The notes under the pieces were generated by a model. The model worked only from the letters and a program-made list of their open reading frames with translations, made no database searches and was not told the DNA's origin. A program made the position numbers and the translations under genes. DNA of 64,000 nt from Prevotella sp. (GTDB lineage Bacteria; Bacteroidota; Bacteroidia; Bacteroidales; Bacteroidaceae), in the NCBI GenBank assembly GCA_016281815.1, contig JAEEJK010000110.1, positions 1 to 64,000 of the forward strand, read 5' to 3'. This document shows positions 62,501 to 64,000 of this stretch, piece after piece (position 1 is the first letter of the stretch; every line of letters begins with the position of its first letter).

Positions 62501-62637
62501 ATGATGTCTTCGCCGGTAGCATCTTTCACATGGCCGTTGGCAGTGAATGACTGCGCAAAGGCACTGACTGATAGGAACAACCCCAGAAAGAGGCTGAGCA
62601 ACCTAACAGGAATTGCAAAATTTACCTGCTTCATCAT
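59575..62637 (-). CDS. susC: SusC/RagA family TonB-dependent outer-membrane receptor
   Basis: GHVKDATGEDIIGATIRVVGQPGGVITDFDGNFSIEA; plug GYGVARKNDLTGSVTAV; YGSRGSNGVIIITTKKG. Confidence 0.97.
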   Translation of the reverse strand: MMKQVNFAIPVRLLSLFLGLFLSVSAFAQSFTANGHVKDATGEDIIGATIRVVGQPGGVITDFDGNFSIEAKQGDMLQISYIGYETQEVAAAPHVEVILQDDSHSLNEVVVIGYGVARKNDLTGSVTAVKPDEKNHGLITNAQDMMQGKIAGVSVTNYGGAPGGGANITIRGGSSLNASTDPLIVIDGLAMDNQGIKGASNPLTMVNPNDIESFTVLKDASATAIYGSRGSNGVIIITTKKGRSGMAPKVSYSGNVSYSVKNSKLDLLNANEYRKFIKSYYGEDSEAASLLGNADTDWQEEIFHAAVSTDHTVTVQGGLKNMPYRFSAGYTDQNGILKTSNFQRTTASITLNPSLLNDHLKFNINGKFMYAHTRYANEAAIGDAMRMDPTQPITSTDEKFKNFHGYWQWTDTGASLKDPNYPIMWNRNTVANPLSRLYEKNDRANSYDYMGGIEADYKVHGFEDLRLHASANGDWANGKQLTDYANWGPSNFYYGNSGYSKEHKYNLTFSAYAQYYKDFLKTQHFDIMVGYEWSHTKYWGDSFYAGRYPTTTQQVVTLDDGSTLDAAGKQYPFDAKVNPWKSESYLVSFFGRANYIAFDRYMVTATVRRDGSSRFFEHWATFPSVALGWKINEEAPLRNVSWIDEIKLRLGWGKTGQQDGIGDYNYFASYNVNSTNVDGRYPIVGVNDNGLLYRPDAYNKNLKWETTTTYNAGLDFQFFHNRVSGSVDYYYRKTTDLINWASVSAGSNFRNTVPTNIGSLENRGVEASLTVRPVVTENWQWEVTANFTYNKNKITELTGEASKISTGGISAGTGLTCQVHTVGYPAYSYYVYQQVYDQAGKPIEGVYVDRNADGIINDSDRYIYKSPFAPYTAGLSSRLQYKNVDFGFGLRASFDNYVYWDKRMSYNNTEKRFDSSFGYLQNTMPEAVAAGWVTYDHALSDYFVRNASFLKCDNITLGYSFSNLFKGGSYNGLTGRVYASATNVFTITKYKGIDPEVYKGIDNNIYPRPLTILLGLNLSF

Positions 62638-62915
62638 TTTAATTGTTAAGTTATTATTAATAGGTTATTGTGTTATATATAATGTGTACGATTCTCTCGC
62701 ACGTCATTGAATAGTTGAGGTAGTATTTAGGTTAAGAACCAGCCGGGAAAGATGTGTTTTTTCTTCTCAGACCGTTTTCTGTTTGCAAATTTAGTTTTCT
62801 TTCGCTTTGTTTGTTCTTTTTATCATTAAAATATTGTGTTTGAGATGCGCAAACGATTGCACAGTTTATTGCAAGTTTTGTGACAAAGTGGATGACAACG
62901 AGACAAGGTTTTATC

Positions 62916-62923
62916 TATCTTTG
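62916..62923 (+). promoter_or_regulatory. -7 box TATCTTTG immediately upstream of the LacI-family gene
   Basis: tatctttg, matches TAnnTTTG, 3 nt before ATG 62927. Confidence 0.55.
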
Positions 62924-62926
62924 CAA

Positions 62927-63955
62927 ATGATGAAAGACAACGACCCCATCACGATGAAGGACATCGCACGCGCCTTGGGTGTGTCGGTGGCCACTGTCTC
63001 GCGGGCACTGAAAGACAGTCCGCGCATCAGTGAGGAGCGTCGTGAGGCGATCAAGGCATATGCCCGTGAGCACAACTTTTCCCCCAACGTACTGGCAGAG
63101 TCGCTGCGCCACAGCCGTGTGCACCCCACGCGCATCATCGGTGTCATCATGCCGCAGATCAATCATTTCTACTTCTCATCCATCCTCAGCGGCATTGAGG
63201 CGGAAGCCTCGGCCCGTGGATATCAGTTGATGCTGGCCCAGAGCGACGAGCGCTATGAGCGCGAGGTGCGCATCTGTCAGTCATTTTATGAGAACAAGGT
63301 GTGCGGCATCATCGTCTCGCAGGCGAAGGATACGGTGAAATACGACCATTTCCTGCGCCTCATCGACAGTGGAGTGCCGTTGGTGTTTTTCGACCGCATC
63401 TGCACTGGCATCAACTCCAGCAGGGTGGTGGTGGACGACTACATGGGGGCGCTCACGGCCGTCAACTACCTCATCGACAGCGGATGCCGCCGTGTGGCGT
63501 TCTATGGGTCGACGATGAACCTTGAGATTTCCAAGAACCGTTACAATGGTTACCGTGATGCCCTGGCACGCCACCACCTGCCGGCTGATGAGCGTTACAT
63601 GCGCTATTGCGACAACCGCACCGATGCAGAGGCCATCACTCCCGAACTGCTGTCGATGCCCGACCGTCCCGATGGTTTCTTCGCCGTCAACGACGATACA
63701 GCCATAGGCATCCTCTATACCGCCAAGCGCATGGGACTTCGTATCCCCGATGATGTGTCGATATGTGGGTTCACCAACGGTGAGCGGGCCATCGCCTGCG
63801 ACCCGATGCTCACCACCGTGGAGCAGCGGGGCATGATGGTGGGCGAGGAGGCTGCCGACATCCTCATCAGCAAGGTGGAAGGTTCCATCCCACAGGAGAA
63901 GGTGGTGAAGCGCGTGGTGCGCACGCGCCTGATCGTCCGCGGCACCACGCGGTAA
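62927..63955 (+). CDS. LacI family transcriptional regulator
   Basis: MMKDNDPITMKDIARALGVSVATVSRALKDSPRISEERREAIKAYAREHNFSPN (LacI HTH); SICGFTNGERAIACDPMLTTVEQ. Start may be 62927, 62930 or 62954. Confidence 0.94.
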   Translation: MMKDNDPITMKDIARALGVSVATVSRALKDSPRISEERREAIKAYAREHNFSPNVLAESLRHSRVHPTRIIGVIMPQINHFYFSSILSGIEAEASARGYQLMLAQSDERYEREVRICQSFYENKVCGIIVSQAKDTVKYDHFLRLIDSGVPLVFFDRICTGINSSRVVVDDYMGALTAVNYLIDSGCRRVAFYGSTMNLEISKNRYNGYRDALARHHLPADERYMRYCDNRTDAEAITPELLSMPDRPDGFFAVNDDTAIGILYTAKRMGLRIPDDVSICGFTNGERAIACDPMLTTVEQRGMMVGEEAADILISKVEGSIPQEKVVKRVVRTRLIVRGTTR

Positions 63956-64000
63956 TTCTGCGTCAGCATCTTCCGGCCCTTGTGCCCGACCGCAAGAAAG

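Noticed and set aside
1-64000. rRNA, tRNA or prophage genes
   Set aside because: None recognised on reading both strands; a tRNAscan/Infernal run would be needed to exclude small RNAs.

Overview
This 64 kb window looks like a Bacteroidales chromosome, probably Prevotella-like. That placement is inferred from TAnnTTTG-type -7 boxes, a SusC/D locus, BspA-type LRR proteins and C10 peptidases. Features in order: (i) the 5' part of a minus-strand BspA-like LRR gene (1-620), missing from the ORF track because it runs off the window; (ii) SDR oxidoreductase, two glycosyltransferases, a Memo-AMMECR1 fusion and two nomadic AAA-type ATPases; (iii) a large GLUG/MBG/LRR/dockerin surface protein; (iv) an M23/LysM peptidase, RecG, a DJ-1/PfpI protein, NAD kinase, an ABC transporter, a GH53 galactanase and a lipoprotein; (v) an 18.6 kb minus-strand cluster of seven secreted proteins (24180-42821) with cohesin-like, dockerin-like, LRR, Ig-like and C10 cysteine-peptidase domains; (vi) a repeat-rich junction followed by a compact island (44039-51422) encoding an AAA ATPase, a TIR-TM protein, two exported coiled-coil/TPR paralogs and, converging on them, an overlapping pair of a sigma-70-family factor and an anti-sigma-like / C39-like / RyR / zinc-ribbon protein; (vii) a starch-utilisation (Sus-type) locus with a LacI-family regulator. 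I consider the TIR-TPR-RyR-sigma island the best candidate for an undescribed system. Noncoding highlights are a composite repeat (8-bp array, GGACGCGATACATCGCGTCC hairpin, 7-bp array) around recG, a dispersed hairpin/promoter repeat, and a capped minisatellite with a 14-bp flanking direct repeat. I saw no rRNA, tRNA, CRISPR array or intact transposase. All family calls come from reading the translations by eye. No database search was run.
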